IMG/VR virus record: IMGVR_UViG_3300031658_000134
Span: 1 to 23,535 of that record
DNA length: 23,535 bases
Strand: one strand, 5' to 3'
Source of the DNA: a virus
In this document: piece by piece, positions 9,511 through 17,068 of the stretch
How the letters are laid out: every line of letters begins with the position of its first letter
Numbering within the stretch: position 1 is the first letter of the stretch
Program-made: the position numbers and the translations under genes
The notes under the pieces: generated by a model
Database searches by the model: none
Told to the model about the DNA's origin: nothing
The model's input: the letters and a program-made list of their open reading frames with translations, nothing else

Positions 9511-9918
9511 TTATATTCTTAACGCGGATTCAGCTATCGTATCGTGTGTCGTATCGATAAGTCTTACTCCAATTCCTATTTCTTCTGCTTTCTTTAATAC
9601 ATCATGGAAAACAGATCTGTGATTTTTCCAATCTTTGATATCTAAATCCATTTCATTGTGCAAGATAAATCTTTCTTTTACCATTTCGTATGAACAGTCT
9701 GTAAAGTAAAATTCTTCACCTAAATTATATGCCAGCTTCCACTTTGCAAGAAACCAGGACTCATCTATATCTCTACTATATAATCTTGAATATACTATTT
9801 GAGATAAAAATGATCTTACATAGACCATAGCCGTCCCTTCTGAGTTGCGTACTACTTCTCTACGTATAGAGTCCTTCCCTGTTTTATCAGGGCCATCAAT
9901 GTGTATTATTCTTGCCAT
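9511..9918 (-). CDS. Small P-loop (deoxy)nucleoside monophosphate kinase
   Basis: A 135-residue P-loop protein opening MARIIHIDGPDKTGKDS, with Walker A at 9-17 in the GPDKTGK form typical of phage thymidylate-kinase-like enzymes. FTDCSYEMVKERFILHNE (73-90) probably forms the Asp/Arg helix near the NMP site, and VRLIDTT (118-124) the last strand. It is much shorter than bacterial Tmk (~205-210) and lacks an obvious LID, so the donor or acceptor may differ. Its likely role is to phosphorylate a dNMP to the dNDP, feeding modified or normal nucleotides to replication. The gene overlaps the upstream hypothetical by 13 nt. Position between dUTPase and the TS-fold gene supports nucleotide metabolism. 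The substrate cannot be read from the sequence. Confidence 0.75.
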   Translation of the reverse strand: MARIIHIDGPDKTGKDSIRREVVRNSEGTAMVYVRSFLSQIVYSRLYSRDIDESWFLAKWKLAYNLGEEFYFTDCSYEMVKERFILHNEMDLDIKDWKNHRSVFHDVLKKAEEIGIGVRLIDTTHDTIAESALRI

Positions 9919-10268
9919 ATCTGCATCTGTGTTGTTATAAATTGTAACTGCTTTACTTCTACTTTACCGAATACTAGTACTTTATTATATAAAAGCATAT
10001 CGAAGTCTGTCTTTCTATGTAAATCAAACATATCTTCTGCTGTTGCCATAACATCAAACGATCTGCATAGATCTTGTAGAGGTATACAGCAAACGAATTC
10101 GTTGCCCGTTTCTTTAACTAAAGAATAACCCCAATGATCTCCAATAAAAGACTTTGTCTGTATTGTGTCTTCGACGAGAGATTCCCAAAACTTTATCTCC
10201 TGCTTTGCTGCTGGGTTTTCATAGAAACATAATGTAAGTTTAATTTCCTGTACTACCAAATCCACCAT
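9906..10268 (-). CDS. Hypothetical protein between dUTPase and nucleotide kinase
   Basis: This 120-residue protein is not recognised. It has alternating hydrophobic strands (EIKLTLCFY near 8-16, EFVCCIPL near 56-63, VLVFGKVEVKQLQFITTQM near the C terminus), suggesting a small alpha/beta or beta-rich fold. No signal peptide, membrane helix or clear catalytic motif is visible. It overlaps dUTPase upstream by 29 nt and the kinase downstream by 13 nt, so it is translated as part of the nucleotide operon. The reading frame is convincing because of this tight packing. Confidence 0.65.
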   Translation of the reverse strand: MVDLVVQEIKLTLCFYENPAAKQEIKFWESLVEDTIQTKSFIGDHWGYSLVKETGNEFVCCIPLQDLCRSFDVMATAEDMFDLHRKTDFDMLLYNKVLVFGKVEVKQLQFITTQMQIWQE

Positions 10269-10701
10269 CTCCTCTGTCTGTGTCGCTTAACTCGTCAACT
10301 TCTTCAAATTCAAAGCTGGGCACAGGCATAATAATAATCTGACCGACTCTTTCTCCTCGACTATATATTCCAGGGTAAGCTGTGCATACAGACTTTCTAA
10401 ATCTTAATTTAATTGGGCCTCTATAACCAGAGTCTACAACACCTACGCTGTTTGCAAGTAGTAAATCTGTTTTAGAAACTGAGCTTCTAGGGAATAAATA
10501 ACCTACGAAACCTTCTGGTATCTCCATAGATAAACCAGTATCGTATTCTATATATTTCTCAGACTTTGTAGAAAATCCTTCTTCGTCTTTGTTGTATTTT
10601 GTGCTTACTGATACAGATGTTAAATCCATACCTGCGTCTCCCTGCTTAGCATACGTTGGTATTACTGCGTCGGGATGTAGTTTTTTAATCTTTATTTTCA
10701 T
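10240..10701 (-). CDS. dut: Trimeric dUTPase (deoxyuridine 5'-triphosphate nucleotidohydrolase)
   Basis: A 153-residue homotrimeric dUTPase that hydrolyses dUTP to dUMP and pyrophosphate, keeping uracil out of DNA and supplying dUMP for thymidylate synthesis. All five motifs are present: AGMDL (23-27), PRSS (71-74), GVVDSGYRGPIKLR (87-100), RGERVGQIII (115-124) and the C-terminal RGDGGFGSTG (143-152), which closes over the active site. The motif III Asp90 and the Phe of motif V are intact, so it should be active. An insertion of charged residues lies between motifs I and II (about 34-49). The gene overlaps the upstream fusion gene by 17 nt. Confidence 0.97.
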   Translation of the reverse strand: MKIKIKKLHPDAVIPTYAKQGDAGMDLTSVSVSTKYNKDEEGFSTKSEKYIEYDTGLSMEIPEGFVGYLFPRSSVSKTDLLLANSVGVVDSGYRGPIKLRFRKSVCTAYPGIYSRGERVGQIIIMPVPSFEFEEVDELSDTDRGDGGFGSTGN

Positions 10702-11632
10702 GTTTGTATATTACCTCTATTATGTTTCCGTTAATTGTTTCTATTCCTTCGTTAAGCTTTCTATCAAGCGTTTTTTGATCATACAAATCTAAGTTCTTTC
10801 TTAGATATACCTTGAACCCACTATCATGTAACTTGTTTGCATTCGTTATATCATCGTCTACACAAAATGCTACCTGATTAGGATCAAAGTTATTTATAAT
10901 ATATTTTTCTTTTTCTTCGTCAAATACTATTGCATCATAACATATCCCGTTGTCTTTAAGCCACTTAAGAGTGTCTGAATATATTCTAAAGTATTTTTTA
11001 TAAGGTCTTGCTGTAAGTAAAACAACATTATATTTTTCACATGTTCTGCTCATAAATTCTTTTACACCAATTAGTACATCAAGCTGTGATTTTATTCCAC
11101 AAGTTCTGTATTCAGATTTTATCTTGTACTGCTCTTTTTTTCCTACCTTCTGTTTGAATTCGCTGAGAGATCTATAGCCTGCCCACTTTAAAAAACCACC
11201 TGGCCATTCCGCAAGCACACCGTCTATATCTATAAATGCTATCTGTTTTTCAGATGCCTTTATTTTCTCCATAACCTCTTCCTGGTTAAACTTTGCTTCA
11301 ACTACATTTGATTTATCTATAAACTTTTCGTATAACTCATCTACGCCAAAGCCGTTAAGCTGTATGATTCCAAATAAGTATTTTAATACGTCAACGCATT
11401 CTTCTAATACATTGTCATTTATATCCTCTGTGTTTTTGGAGGTGTGCATTTTCCAGTCTATCTCATCCAGTACTTCATACACCTCTTTAGACAGCGCTAG
11501 AACGTACTCCTTGTTCCACTTTATCTTGAGCTCCTTATCATTACGGACTTCACTTACGGTTAGACCCTGTTTTTTAAAAAACTTTTCCGTGAATGCCTCC
11601 TGTATCTTAAATATTTCTGTTAGCTTATCCAT
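10685..11632 (-). CDS. Fusion of an all-alpha NTP pyrophosphatase and a HAD-type nucleotidase
   Basis: The 315 residues hold two enzymes. Residues ~1-115 are helical and carry the metal-binding pattern of the MazG/dimeric dUTPase class: E50, E53 and E57 in KEVYEVLDEIDWK, then EECVDVLKYLFGI (78-90) with E78/E79 and D81. T4 gp56 dCTPase/dUTPase belongs to this superfamily. Residues ~130-315 are a HAD phosphatase: FIDIDGVLAEWP (nucleophile D135, acid D137), LLTARP (T207) and VDDDITNA (D259, D260). Such HAD proteins include 5'-nucleotidases. I infer stepwise breakdown of a dNTP to dNMP and then nucleoside, or house-cleaning of unwanted dNTPs. It follows the FAD oxidoreductase with an 8-nt overlap and precedes dUTPase. 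The substrate, dCTP or another, is not determined by sequence. Confidence 0.75.
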   Translation of the reverse strand: MDKLTEIFKIQEAFTEKFFKKQGLTVSEVRNDKELKIKWNKEYVLALSKEVYEVLDEIDWKMHTSKNTEDINDNVLEECVDVLKYLFGIIQLNGFGVDELYEKFIDKSNVVEAKFNQEEVMEKIKASEKQIAFIDIDGVLAEWPGGFLKWAGYRSLSEFKQKVGKKEQYKIKSEYRTCGIKSQLDVLIGVKEFMSRTCEKYNVVLLTARPYKKYFRIYSDTLKWLKDNGICYDAIVFDEEKEKYIINNFDPNQVAFCVDDDITNANKLHDSGFKVYLRKNLDLYDQKTLDRKLNEGIETINGNIIEVIYKHENKD

Positions 11633-12575
11633 TATCTTTCCATTCTTTTACTTTGTCTAAAACTTCATTAGCTTTAACCTTGTGGCTCCACTCTGCAAAT
11701 CTACCTAGCATTGTTATGCCGCTTATAGATTCAATATCTTCGCTGTTTGTTATCTGAATAGGTATATCTTCGAACTTCATATCTATTTTGTTTCCCTGTA
11801 TAGAGTCTCCTTCGATTGGAGCTGTTGATTCATATACCATATAATCTCTAAAGTATGTACACCTTGTCCAGTCTGCTTCTATAGAATATATGTAATCATA
11901 AAAAGTAGAAGGGTGGCCATTTTTCATAGCATCGTCAACTGAAAAACCATATTCGCATTTGTAAAAGCTTTTTCTAGATGTTGACAGATCAAACTTCCAT
12001 TTCTCGCACTCGCTTTCAACTTGAGGACATACTTCTTTTAATATATTAAGATTTAGTGTGTTAACTATATTACCATAAGCAGATGATTTACCGTCAGTAA
12101 ACTCGATTCTCATAATCTCTGTATCTATAGATTTTACAGAGGTTCTTATAAGCTGGTCTCTACCTTCTATTATTTCAAGAAGTTTTTTAAACAACTCCTT
12201 GTAACTATCTTCTCCATAATCTCCGAATTCAACGTGAGTAATCTCCGTCTTGCCTTCTGAAAGATGGCTTCCTTCGCTGGACTTGCCTCTTGTTCTGAGA
12301 CTATACTTTTTCCTGAATTCATCATCAGGAGTGTCATAGACACCATCTTTATCATGATATCCTATTACTGCATGTTCTATCTTTATTTCTAAATCTGGGA
12401 ATATTTCTTTTGCAAACCATTTCATTTGAGATGTAGCCTGCAGTAATCTAGGGCCTGGTATAAATGGCATATTCAATTGACCTAAAGGGTTTTCATCTAT
12501 TACTTTGTAGTCTTTATTATAATATGCTGCAATAAGTCCTGCAGGTCCTGCGCCTAATATGTAGTTCTGTTTCAT
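11625..12575 (-). CDS. FAD-dependent oxidoreductase, amine-oxidase/UDP-galactopyranose-mutase-like
   Basis: A 316-residue flavoprotein. YILGAGPAGLIAAYY (5-19) is the dinucleotide-binding motif. The near-C-terminal ITMLGRFAEWSHKVKANEVLDKV matches the second FAD contact of the amine oxidase/protoporphyrinogen oxidase/UDP-galactopyranose mutase group, where Gly-Arg is followed by an aromatic helix. It is shorter than most of these enzymes (~360-450), so the substrate domain is reduced. It is the first gene after a promoter-like element and follows the ribonucleotide reductase, leading into nucleotide genes. Possible roles are sugar-nucleotide chemistry, given the RmlD-like gene nearby, or redox partnering with a nucleotide enzyme. 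No substrate can be deduced. Confidence 0.7.
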   Translation of the reverse strand: MKQNYILGAGPAGLIAAYYNKDYKVIDENPLGQLNMPFIPGPRLLQATSQMKWFAKEIFPDLEIKIEHAVIGYHDKDGVYDTPDDEFRKKYSLRTRGKSSEGSHLSEGKTEITHVEFGDYGEDSYKELFKKLLEIIEGRDQLIRTSVKSIDTEIMRIEFTDGKSSAYGNIVNTLNLNILKEVCPQVESECEKWKFDLSTSRKSFYKCEYGFSVDDAMKNGHPSTFYDYIYSIEADWTRCTYFRDYMVYESTAPIEGDSIQGNKIDMKFEDIPIQITNSEDIESISGITMLGRFAEWSHKVKANEVLDKVKEWKDNG

Positions 12576-12596
12576 GTTGTAACCTTTTATTTATAT

Positions 12597-12628
12597 CTAA
12601 TATAACAATTTTTTCTGACATATGAAAA
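12597..12628 (-). promoter_or_regulatory. Recurrent promoter-like element, copy 4 (FAD oxidoreductase operon)
   Basis: On the minus strand: TTTTCATATGTCAGAAAAAATT, GTTATATTAGATATAAATAA, then AAAAGG and the ATG at 12575. The TTTTC/GAAAA arms form a dyad around ATATGTCA. The core at 12604-12599 is 24 nt before the ATG. Seventeen bases (12592-12608) are identical to 16986-17002. Confidence 0.6.
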
Positions 12629-12655
12629 TTTATTTCTTGTTTTGTTCAGCTGATG

Positions 12656-14515
12656 CTAACTAATCTCACAGCTACCTCCTGCACAGGCAAGTTCACCTGA
12701 AAGGTTAGTATCATCTTCTAGCTCAACTATCTTAGATAAATCTACGCTGGTCAAAGTTTTCATTAGTTCTTCGTATCTTTCTTCTGTGATATCTTCAAAT
12801 GGAGCCTGTGTATATGTCCCTCCGTTGTATGGTAATACAGAAAGTCCATTATAGCTGTTTCTGTTTTCCCACATCCACTTTCCAGCAAGAGACCACTGGT
12901 CTTCTTTAAGTGATATAGTTGCAGAAACGTTATGAGTATTTGATCCATTTCTGTGGCCTGGTGTAACCCACTCTGCTGCAACTTTCTTTACTCTTTCTAA
13001 AATCTGGAATGGAGATTCTGTTCTCAGTATAGATCCTTCAGGGGATTTTTGTGGTACTGATATAACAGCTGTATCATGTGGTCTGAAATATTCATCTTCA
13101 ACTAACTCTGGATGGTTGTTTGCTAGATAGTTATATATTGACTCGTTCTTTCCAACTCTAATTCTTCGTATATAATAATCGTTGTGCCATGCGTGTATGC
13201 CAGAACTTGTACCTAGCACTAGTGATGTTGTACCTGCAGGTTTTACAGTAGTTGTTCTAGCTGATTTATTTATTCCTATTATCTTAGCCACTCTTGTGTT
13301 TTCCCTCTTAACAATACTTGCAGCTGATTTCATGTCATAGCCTAGCACTACGCCCGAACCTATCCCTGTCATCGATACTCCAATCAAAGCATCTTTTTCA
13401 GTAGTATCTCTCCATATATCTCTTAAATAATGAAAGTTAGTATAACCCGCTTGAAGCGTTCCGACAAATGCTGCAGCTTTTACTCTTTCATTTAAATCTT
13501 CTTGAGATTCTATATTAGATACATTCACTTCACACAAATTACAAAACTGATTTGGTCTTAAAGCGATCTCACAGCATGGGTTAGTTCCCCAATCTTTATC
13601 ATTGTTTAAATATATTCCAGGCTCTCCTGCGTTTGATAGCTCAACTCTCTTCCAAAGATCCATAAAGAATTCTTCAGTGATTTTGTGTCTCATTAAACAA
13701 GCGGAGTTGTTTGCTCGTCCACGCTGTGGATTCTTTTCCCACCAGTCACCTGACTTGCAGCTAATCATCTGTTCATCATCTGCATTAAACAAAGCAATTA
13801 GTGCAGCTCTTCTAATACCACCTGCTAAGACTGCGTCTGCAATATGACAAATAATATCATGAGCTTCAAGAGTTGTGAGTTTGTCTCCGGTTTCTTTAGA
13901 TTCCAGTATGCCTGTAAGTTTCAATATACATTCTTTAAGTGGCTGTGGGCCTGGAGCTTTACCGCCTGATGTAACTAATGTCGCACCTTTAGGTCTTACG
14001 TCAGAATAATCGAATTCTATTCTACTGTTAGTACCATTCATATAAGATTTCATAAGAACTTTAATCGCATCAGCCCAGCCTTCAATTGAATCGCCAATTA
14101 AAAATCTTCGCTTTCTTTTAGGGTAAGGTTTTTGAATGACAGGCAGCTTGGTAACATGATGTCTTTGTACAGAATACCCAACTCCCGTTCCACCTAGCAA
14201 TAAAAACATAGTTTCGCTAAATGCGTCTACTGAGTCTATAGGTAGATACGCACAGTTATAAATTCTGTTAGGAGATATTTCAATTGGCTTTCCGCCGAAC
14301 TGCAAGCTACGCATCGAAGGGAGTATTTTTTTGTCATATACTAACTTATATTTTTCGTCTATTTCGTCTTTCAACATAGGGAATTTCTTCTTGTGCATCT
14401 GCTTGTTTCTTGTAACTAACTCTTCCCAAGTTTCTCTTCTGTTCAACTCTGGTACATATTTTGCATACTTCATATGTACTGTAATTTCTGATAATATTTG
14501 ATTTGATACTTCCAT
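12656..14515 (-). CDS. Adenosylcobalamin-dependent ribonucleoside-triphosphate reductase (class II)
   Basis: A 619-residue single-chain class II reductase of the Lactobacillus leichmannii type, converting rNTPs to dNTPs with coenzyme B12. Conserved sites are C88 (RIYNCAYLPID), the thiyl cysteine C314 with E316 in NPCCEIAL, C325 eleven residues later (FCNLCEV), and GTTSLVLGTSSG. A C-terminal CX4C pair (C611, C616 in CAGGSC) re-reduces the active site. GGTGVGYSVQRHHV belongs to the nucleotide-binding region. It is shorter than the ~739-residue Lactobacillus enzyme, probably because regulatory or insertion segments are reduced. A strong AAAGGGG Shine-Dalgarno precedes the ATG. B12 dependence lets it work with or without oxygen, but requires cobalamin from host or medium. 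A small hairpin and a palindrome separate it from the helicase gene. Confidence 0.95.
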   Translation of the reverse strand: MEVSNQILSEITVHMKYAKYVPELNRRETWEELVTRNKQMHKKKFPMLKDEIDEKYKLVYDKKILPSMRSLQFGGKPIEISPNRIYNCAYLPIDSVDAFSETMFLLLGGTGVGYSVQRHHVTKLPVIQKPYPKRKRRFLIGDSIEGWADAIKVLMKSYMNGTNSRIEFDYSDVRPKGATLVTSGGKAPGPQPLKECILKLTGILESKETGDKLTTLEAHDIICHIADAVLAGGIRRAALIALFNADDEQMISCKSGDWWEKNPQRGRANNSACLMRHKITEEFFMDLWKRVELSNAGEPGIYLNNDKDWGTNPCCEIALRPNQFCNLCEVNVSNIESQEDLNERVKAAAFVGTLQAGYTNFHYLRDIWRDTTEKDALIGVSMTGIGSGVVLGYDMKSAASIVKRENTRVAKIIGINKSARTTTVKPAGTTSLVLGTSSGIHAWHNDYYIRRIRVGKNESIYNYLANNHPELVEDEYFRPHDTAVISVPQKSPEGSILRTESPFQILERVKKVAAEWVTPGHRNGSNTHNVSATISLKEDQWSLAGKWMWENRNSYNGLSVLPYNGGTYTQAPFEDITEERYEELMKTLTSVDLSKIVELEDDTNLSGELACAGGSCEIS

Positions 14516-14557
14516 TCTGTCCCCTTTATTGATTTCTTATCTGCTCTGACTAAATAC

Positions 14558-14574
14558 GCCAACCTTGAGTTGGC
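14558..14574 (-). other. Hairpin between helicase and ribonucleotide reductase genes
   Basis: GCCAAC and GTTGGC form a perfect 6-bp GC-rich stem around a 5-nt loop. No T run follows on the minus strand, so it is a poor intrinsic terminator. It could pause polymerase, protect an RNA end or be a processing site ahead of the reductase message. Confidence 0.5.
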
Positions 14575-14577
14575 ATT

Positions 14578-14595
14578 CTAGTATAAATATACTAG
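14578..14595. repeat. Perfect AT-rich palindrome at the helicase stop codon
   Basis: CTAGTATAAATATACTAG has 8-nt perfect inverted arms around AA and overlaps the helicase stop codon at 14592-14594. Together with the hairpin at 14558 it makes an unusually structured 76-nt junction. It could bind a dimeric regulator, but there is no second copy in the window to support that. Confidence 0.5.
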
Positions 14596-15947
14596 TCATC
14601 TAGTTCTTCGAACCTCTTTGCCATTTCTTTTCTTAAGTGCTCTTGATGGTTACCCATCTGCACTGTAAGTTCTTTCCCTACTACCGAACTTTCATCGTAT
14701 ATATTAAAACTACCGTTATTTGTATCTATCTGACTAGGGAATGTTATTCCATCAGGCCCAAATCTATTTTTTATAACGTGAATTCTTCCTGTACCACCTA
14801 CTTTATCTTCAATCTTTCTACTTAAAGACATTACAAAATCTGCAGTCATGATCTTTGAATACGACTCTGCAATTTTATCTGCCTGGATAACGTCTTCTTG
14901 CAATGCAGATCTGTTAGCTTGTGATGCTGTCCAGATAGGTATATCTAATGTACCTGCTAAACCTCTTAGCTCTTCGTATATGTTACCTAGTTCGTGTCTA
15001 AGATCTCTGCCTGCCATTGAACTGTTTCCTTTTAGTAGATCTGCATAATCCAAAATTATCATATCAGGTTCTCTACCTAGCATCCTATATCTTTCTACGT
15101 GAGACGCTATCGTTGATATTGCTGCAGTCTTTGTTGGATAATATTTTATAATAAGATTACCTGGTATCTTTTCAACTGTTTCTTTTATAGCTTCTATGTT
15201 ATATTTCAATTCTTGATTTGCGATACCTGTGATTACTGAATCATATCTAAGTCCAACATAAGCTTCGTTTAATTCTAGTGTATAGTGCAAGACATTTTTT
15301 CCTTGCTTTATCACGTTTGCTCCCAAGTTCACTAGCAAGAAAGATTTACCAATTCCCGCAGGGGCAACTACAACTCCTAGTTCGCCTTTTCCTAAACCGC
15401 CATCCATGAGATTATCTACTACGTCCCAGCCTGTTGGCAATACGTGTCTTGCTGCTTCATTATATCTATCATCTACAGACTCTACGTATTCATGTCCTAC
15501 ATTTCTTTCTGTTCCTGCAGTCATTGCTGCATCTACTTTAGCTTTTATTGCGTCATATTTACCTGACTGAAGTAATTCGACAGAATCAATTATCGCTTGC
15601 TTTAGTACTTTATTTTTACAAAAGTCTAAAGTCTCTCCCATTACAAACTCTAAATCTTGAGAATCAATATATCGAAACGCTTCTTTTAGATTTTCAACTA
15701 TGCTTTTCTTTAACACTTCATCTGAAAGCTTTGATATTTTTACTTTCAATACCTCTGCTGTTGGTTGAGATTTATATTCTCTAAAGTACTCTTTGATGGT
15801 TGCAACTATGAATTGATTAGATTCATTTTCAAAATATGAATCCTCTAGTATGTCGTCTATTTGCTGCAGGAAGTCTTTGTTTTTAAGCAGACAAGTGATT
15901 ATTTTTATTTGGAACGTATAACCAAATTCGTTTAATTTATCACTCAT
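14592..15947 (-). CDS. Replicative DNA helicase, DnaB/gp41-like (RecA fold)
   Basis: The 451-residue protein has a helical N-terminal domain (~1-150) resembling DnaB-type primase/loader-interacting domains and a C-terminal RecA-like motor. Walker A is APAGIGKS at 195-202, preceded by the DnaB-type PTGWDVVDNLMDGGLGKGEL. Walker B is IILDY at 296-300 (Asp300) and the sensor region WTASQANRS spans 339-347. It would form a hexamer unwinding DNA 5'-3' ahead of the DnaE polymerase. It overlaps the exonuclease gene by 8 nt, so the two are co-expressed. No primase is seen in the window, and the N-terminal domain lacks a primase zinc or TOPRIM motif. The C terminus is charged (KRFEELDD). Confidence 0.92.
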   Translation of the reverse strand: MSDKLNEFGYTFQIKIITCLLKNKDFLQQIDDILEDSYFENESNQFIVATIKEYFREYKSQPTAEVLKVKISKLSDEVLKKSIVENLKEAFRYIDSQDLEFVMGETLDFCKNKVLKQAIIDSVELLQSGKYDAIKAKVDAAMTAGTERNVGHEYVESVDDRYNEAARHVLPTGWDVVDNLMDGGLGKGELGVVVAPAGIGKSFLLVNLGANVIKQGKNVLHYTLELNEAYVGLRYDSVITGIANQELKYNIEAIKETVEKIPGNLIIKYYPTKTAAISTIASHVERYRMLGREPDMIILDYADLLKGNSSMAGRDLRHELGNIYEELRGLAGTLDIPIWTASQANRSALQEDVIQADKIAESYSKIMTADFVMSLSRKIEDKVGGTGRIHVIKNRFGPDGITFPSQIDTNNGSFNIYDESSVVGKELTVQMGNHQEHLRKEMAKRFEELDD

Positions 15948-16986
15948 GAGATTTAGATGCCATTACTTCTAGGTTAGCAAAGCAAGCTTTCATCCAAAAG
16001 TCTGGATTTCTGATTGCTGTATGTGTTTTATCTTCTAGCATAAGTTTTTGAAATTTAGTTTTTACCAATCTGTTGATAGGTTTTTTCACAGCGTCTATTA
16101 TGTGAGCCTTTGTACTACCAGGTATATCTACTTCGCTTAATTGCATTAACTCATAGTTAAGCCTTATAATATCCTCACTGTCTTTTATATCTTTGATAAC
16201 TTTTGATCCGTCATCCATCTTGTTTACATGTTCTATCATTTCATCTAATGTAATTTTCTTATCTTCAAATAGGATAGGCAGTTTTTTCTGTAGGGTTTTA
16301 ACACCAACACCTTTGATGCCTGGTATATTGTCAGATGGATCGCCTTTCATAGTTCTATATAATAAAAAGTTGTGTGCTGGTATTTCAAAGTCCTCGTGTA
16401 CTGTTTCTTTAAAATAGTATTTCTTTTTGGTGGGAGACCATATCTGTACTCTATCATCTACAAGCTGTAGAAAGTCTTTATCAGTTGACATAATATAAAA
16501 TTGACTTTCAGGGTATACCTGTTGAGATAAGTATGCCATAGAATCATCTGCTTCGATATTTTCTGGTGCTATCACTGTAAGTGGTAAGTGGTCAAGATAT
16601 TGTGCCAATCTGCTAATCTGATTTTTCATGGACACACTTTCATCTTCCTGGTTATTAAAGGAGTTGAGACGAGTTAACCGCTTTCTAACTTTTCTGTTTG
16701 CTTTATACTCGGGAAAGAGTTTTCGCCTTTTACTAGAACCACCTTTGCCATCAAAACAAATGATTACTCGAGTTGGTTTGATGTTCTTGATTGCATAACC
16801 AATAGACTGCAGAAAACCCGTCATCCCTCCAATATGTATGCCGTCTTCATTCATACTAGGGTTTACGGCAAAAGCCCTAATAAATGTATTTAATCCATCA
16901 ATCAAAAGAATTCTGTCATTTGGTGATTGGCTTGCTGAATCTTCTTCGTTGAGATTTTTCAGGATTTCTATATAACTTTGTTTCAT
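15940..16986 (-). CDS. 5'-3' exonuclease / flap endonuclease (FEN family)
   Basis: A 348-residue nuclease related to T4 RNase H, T5 exonuclease and the Pol I 5'-nuclease domain. It removes RNA primers and 5' flaps. Metal-binding acids are visible: D30 (LLIDG), D79 (CFDG), E145/D147/D148 (EADD), D169/D171 (STDKD) and D216/D219. The helix-3-turn-helix DNA-binding motif is GDPSDNIPGIKGVGVKTLQK (215-234). FPEYKANRKVRK (91-102) is the basic helical-arch region. With no Pol I in this phage set, it should be the lagging-strand maturation nuclease. The ATG lies only 7 nt past a TATATT core and has no Shine-Dalgarno, which suggests a leaderless or near-leaderless message. The N-terminal ~24 residues precede the conserved domain. 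Confidence 0.95.
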   Translation of the reverse strand: MKQSYIEILKNLNEEDSASQSPNDRILLIDGLNTFIRAFAVNPSMNEDGIHIGGMTGFLQSIGYAIKNIKPTRVIICFDGKGGSSKRRKLFPEYKANRKVRKRLTRLNSFNNQEDESVSMKNQISRLAQYLDHLPLTVIAPENIEADDSMAYLSQQVYPESQFYIMSTDKDFLQLVDDRVQIWSPTKKKYYFKETVHEDFEIPAHNFLLYRTMKGDPSDNIPGIKGVGVKTLQKKLPILFEDKKITLDEMIEHVNKMDDGSKVIKDIKDSEDIIRLNYELMQLSEVDIPGSTKAHIIDAVKKPINRLVKTKFQKLMLEDKTHTAIRNPDFWMKACFANLEVMASKSHE

Positions 16987-16989
16987 ATA

Positions 16990-17021
16990 TCTAATATAAC
17001 AAAAAAATCCGATATATAAAA
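16990..17021 (-). promoter_or_regulatory. Recurrent promoter-like element, copy 5 (exonuclease-helicase operon)
   Basis: On the minus strand: TATATATCGGATTTTTTT, GTTATATTAG, then ATATATG where the ATG starts the exonuclease. The TATATT core is at 16998-16993. Its upstream half is shared with the terminator stem at 17007-17033, so the site may both end the previous transcript and begin the next. Confidence 0.55.
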
Positions 17022-17033
17022 CATATACCGGAT
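17001..17033 (-). terminator. Intrinsic terminator after the 114-residue protein gene
   Basis: An 11-bp stem (ATCCGGTATAT on the minus strand pairing with ATATATCGGAT, one G-U wobble) encloses a 5-nt loop and is followed directly by seven T residues counting the end of the stem (TTTTTTT). It lies between the stop codon at 17069 and the exonuclease start, which fits termination of the SSB/RecA/tRNA-side transcript. Confidence 0.75.
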
Positions 17034-17068
17034 CTATTTAATTTTTTATTTTTATAAATTCGTACGGA

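Noticed and set aside
9511-9918. Frameshifted or truncated thymidylate kinase
   Set aside because: The protein is short but has a complete-looking Walker A, central helices and a final strand, and it fits tightly between neighbours, so it is more likely a compact phage kinase than a broken gene.
12586-12600. T4-type late promoter (TATAAATA)
   Set aside because: TATAAATA occurs on the minus strand here and near 41-50, but such octamers are expected by chance in AT-rich spacers and the genes downstream are early-type metabolism genes. Treated as part of the recurrent element only.
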